Source of the DNA: an uncultured Gammaproteobacteria bacterium
GTDB lineage: Bacteria > Pseudomonadota > Gammaproteobacteria > Rariloculales > Rariloculaceae
Assembly (NCBI GenBank): GCA_946887385.1
Contig: CAMPKU010000102.1
Span: forward strand, 1-14,493
Direction: 5' to 3'
DNA length: 14,493 bases
Shown here: piece after piece, positions 14,090 to 14,493 of the stretch
Layout of the letters: each line of letters begins with the position of its first letter
How positions within the stretch are numbered: position 1 is the stretch's first letter
Position numbers and translations under genes: made by a program
The notes under the pieces: generated by a model
Seen by the model: only the letters and a program-made list of their open reading frames with translations
Databases searched by the model: none
What the model was told of the DNA's origin: nothing

Positions 14090-14493
14090 CTAGGCCTTTG
14101 CCGAGCTCCGCCGCGGTTCAACTGCCTCGGAAACGGGTTCAGCCGACATGGTCGATGCTATCCACTCTTCCAGCTTTTCGACGCTCACCCCGTCGATGAA
14201 ATGCCTCCAGAACATCTCGAGATTGAACAGCATCCACAGCCGATAGTTGTGGTCGTTCTCGCCGCTCCAGTGCTCTTGCGCGAGGCGCATCATCTCGTCG
14301 GCGCGGAACACACCGGCTTCGGCCAACCGACTTTCCTCGATGGCACGCCTTAGCAGCGGCCGGAGCTTGCCACGCAACCACAACGCGAGCGGAAAACCGA
14401 ACCCCTGCTTGCGCCGGTAGACGAGCTCGTGTGGCAGGTAGCGCTCCGCCAGTCTACGGGTGACATACTTGACGCGGCGCTTCTTCAACTTCA
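14090..14493 (-). CDS. Asparagine-synthetase-like amidotransferase, C-terminal fragment at window edge
   Basis: Only the last 133 residues lie in the window; the frame is open through the right edge. The text ERYLPHELVYRRKQGFGFPL followed by ALWLRGKLRPLL, and later HNYRLWMLFNLEMFWRHFIDG, is characteristic of the end of the synthetase domain of glutamine-hydrolysing asparagine synthetases (AsnB type). The catalytic glutaminase domain and the ATP-binding loop lie outside. Such proteins either make asparagine or act in polysaccharide and exopolysaccharide gene clusters; the rest of the gene and its upstream neighbours would be needed to tell. A tail of about 20 residues (from SAEPVSEAVE) after the conserved end is not conserved-looking. 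Confidence 0.87.
   Translation of the reverse strand, partial: KLKKRRVKYVTRRLAERYLPHELVYRRKQGFGFPLALWLRGKLRPLLRRAIEESRLAEAGVFRADEMMRLAQEHWSGENDHNYRLWMLFNLEMFWRHFIDGVSVEKLEEWIASTMSAEPVSEAVEPRRSSAKA

Overview
The window is high-GC bacterial chromosome with dense, mostly secreted-protein gene content and atypically little non-coding DNA. Nearly all of the exported products have Sec-type signal peptides. The mix of a formylglycine-type sulfatase, a tannase/feruloyl-esterase family protein, DUF6152, a NodD/NahR-type LysR regulator, a MASE1 hybrid kinase and an asparagine synthetase suggests a proteobacterium, perhaps an environmental gammaproteobacterium of the Steroidobacter type. That placement is an inference from gene content only. 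I see no rRNA, tRNA, CRISPR array, insertion sequence or phage gene.

Left part (1-3931): a sulfatase cut by the left edge (minus strand) is transcribed away from two exported serine esterases on the plus strand. The first is a small esterase-D-like enzyme; the second is a tannase/feruloyl-esterase family enzyme. Both esterases carry a Gly/Pro/Ala-rich low-complexity insert, and the second has lost both cysteines of its family's usual CS-D-HC active-site motif. Sulfate-ester and carboxyl-ester hydrolysis suggest scavenging of decorated plant or phenolic material.

Centre (3959-10014, all minus strand): this is the most interesting part. A LysR regulator (9112-10014) lies upstream of a tight four-gene run: a DUF6152 protein (8411-8878), a 386-residue exported protein of uncertain family (7239-8399), and two tandem paralogous exported metallo-beta-lactamase-fold hydrolases (5644-7221 and 3959-5614). 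The gaps are 11, 17 and 29 bases and every product has a signal peptide. The 233-base gap between the regulator and the run holds a TATC-N9-GATA palindrome, which contains the ATC-N9-GAT signature bound by NodD-class LysR proteins. I read this as a periplasmic catabolic or detoxifying module controlled by the LysR protein. Its substrate is unknown.

Right part (10134-14493): a very short DUF305 protein (minus) is divergent from a MASE1-PAS-HisKA-HATPase-REC hybrid histidine kinase (plus). The kinase converges on a luciferase-like flavin-dependent monooxygenase (minus). The window ends inside the C-terminal part of an asparagine-synthetase-like gene (minus). No response-regulator output gene for the kinase is present in the window.
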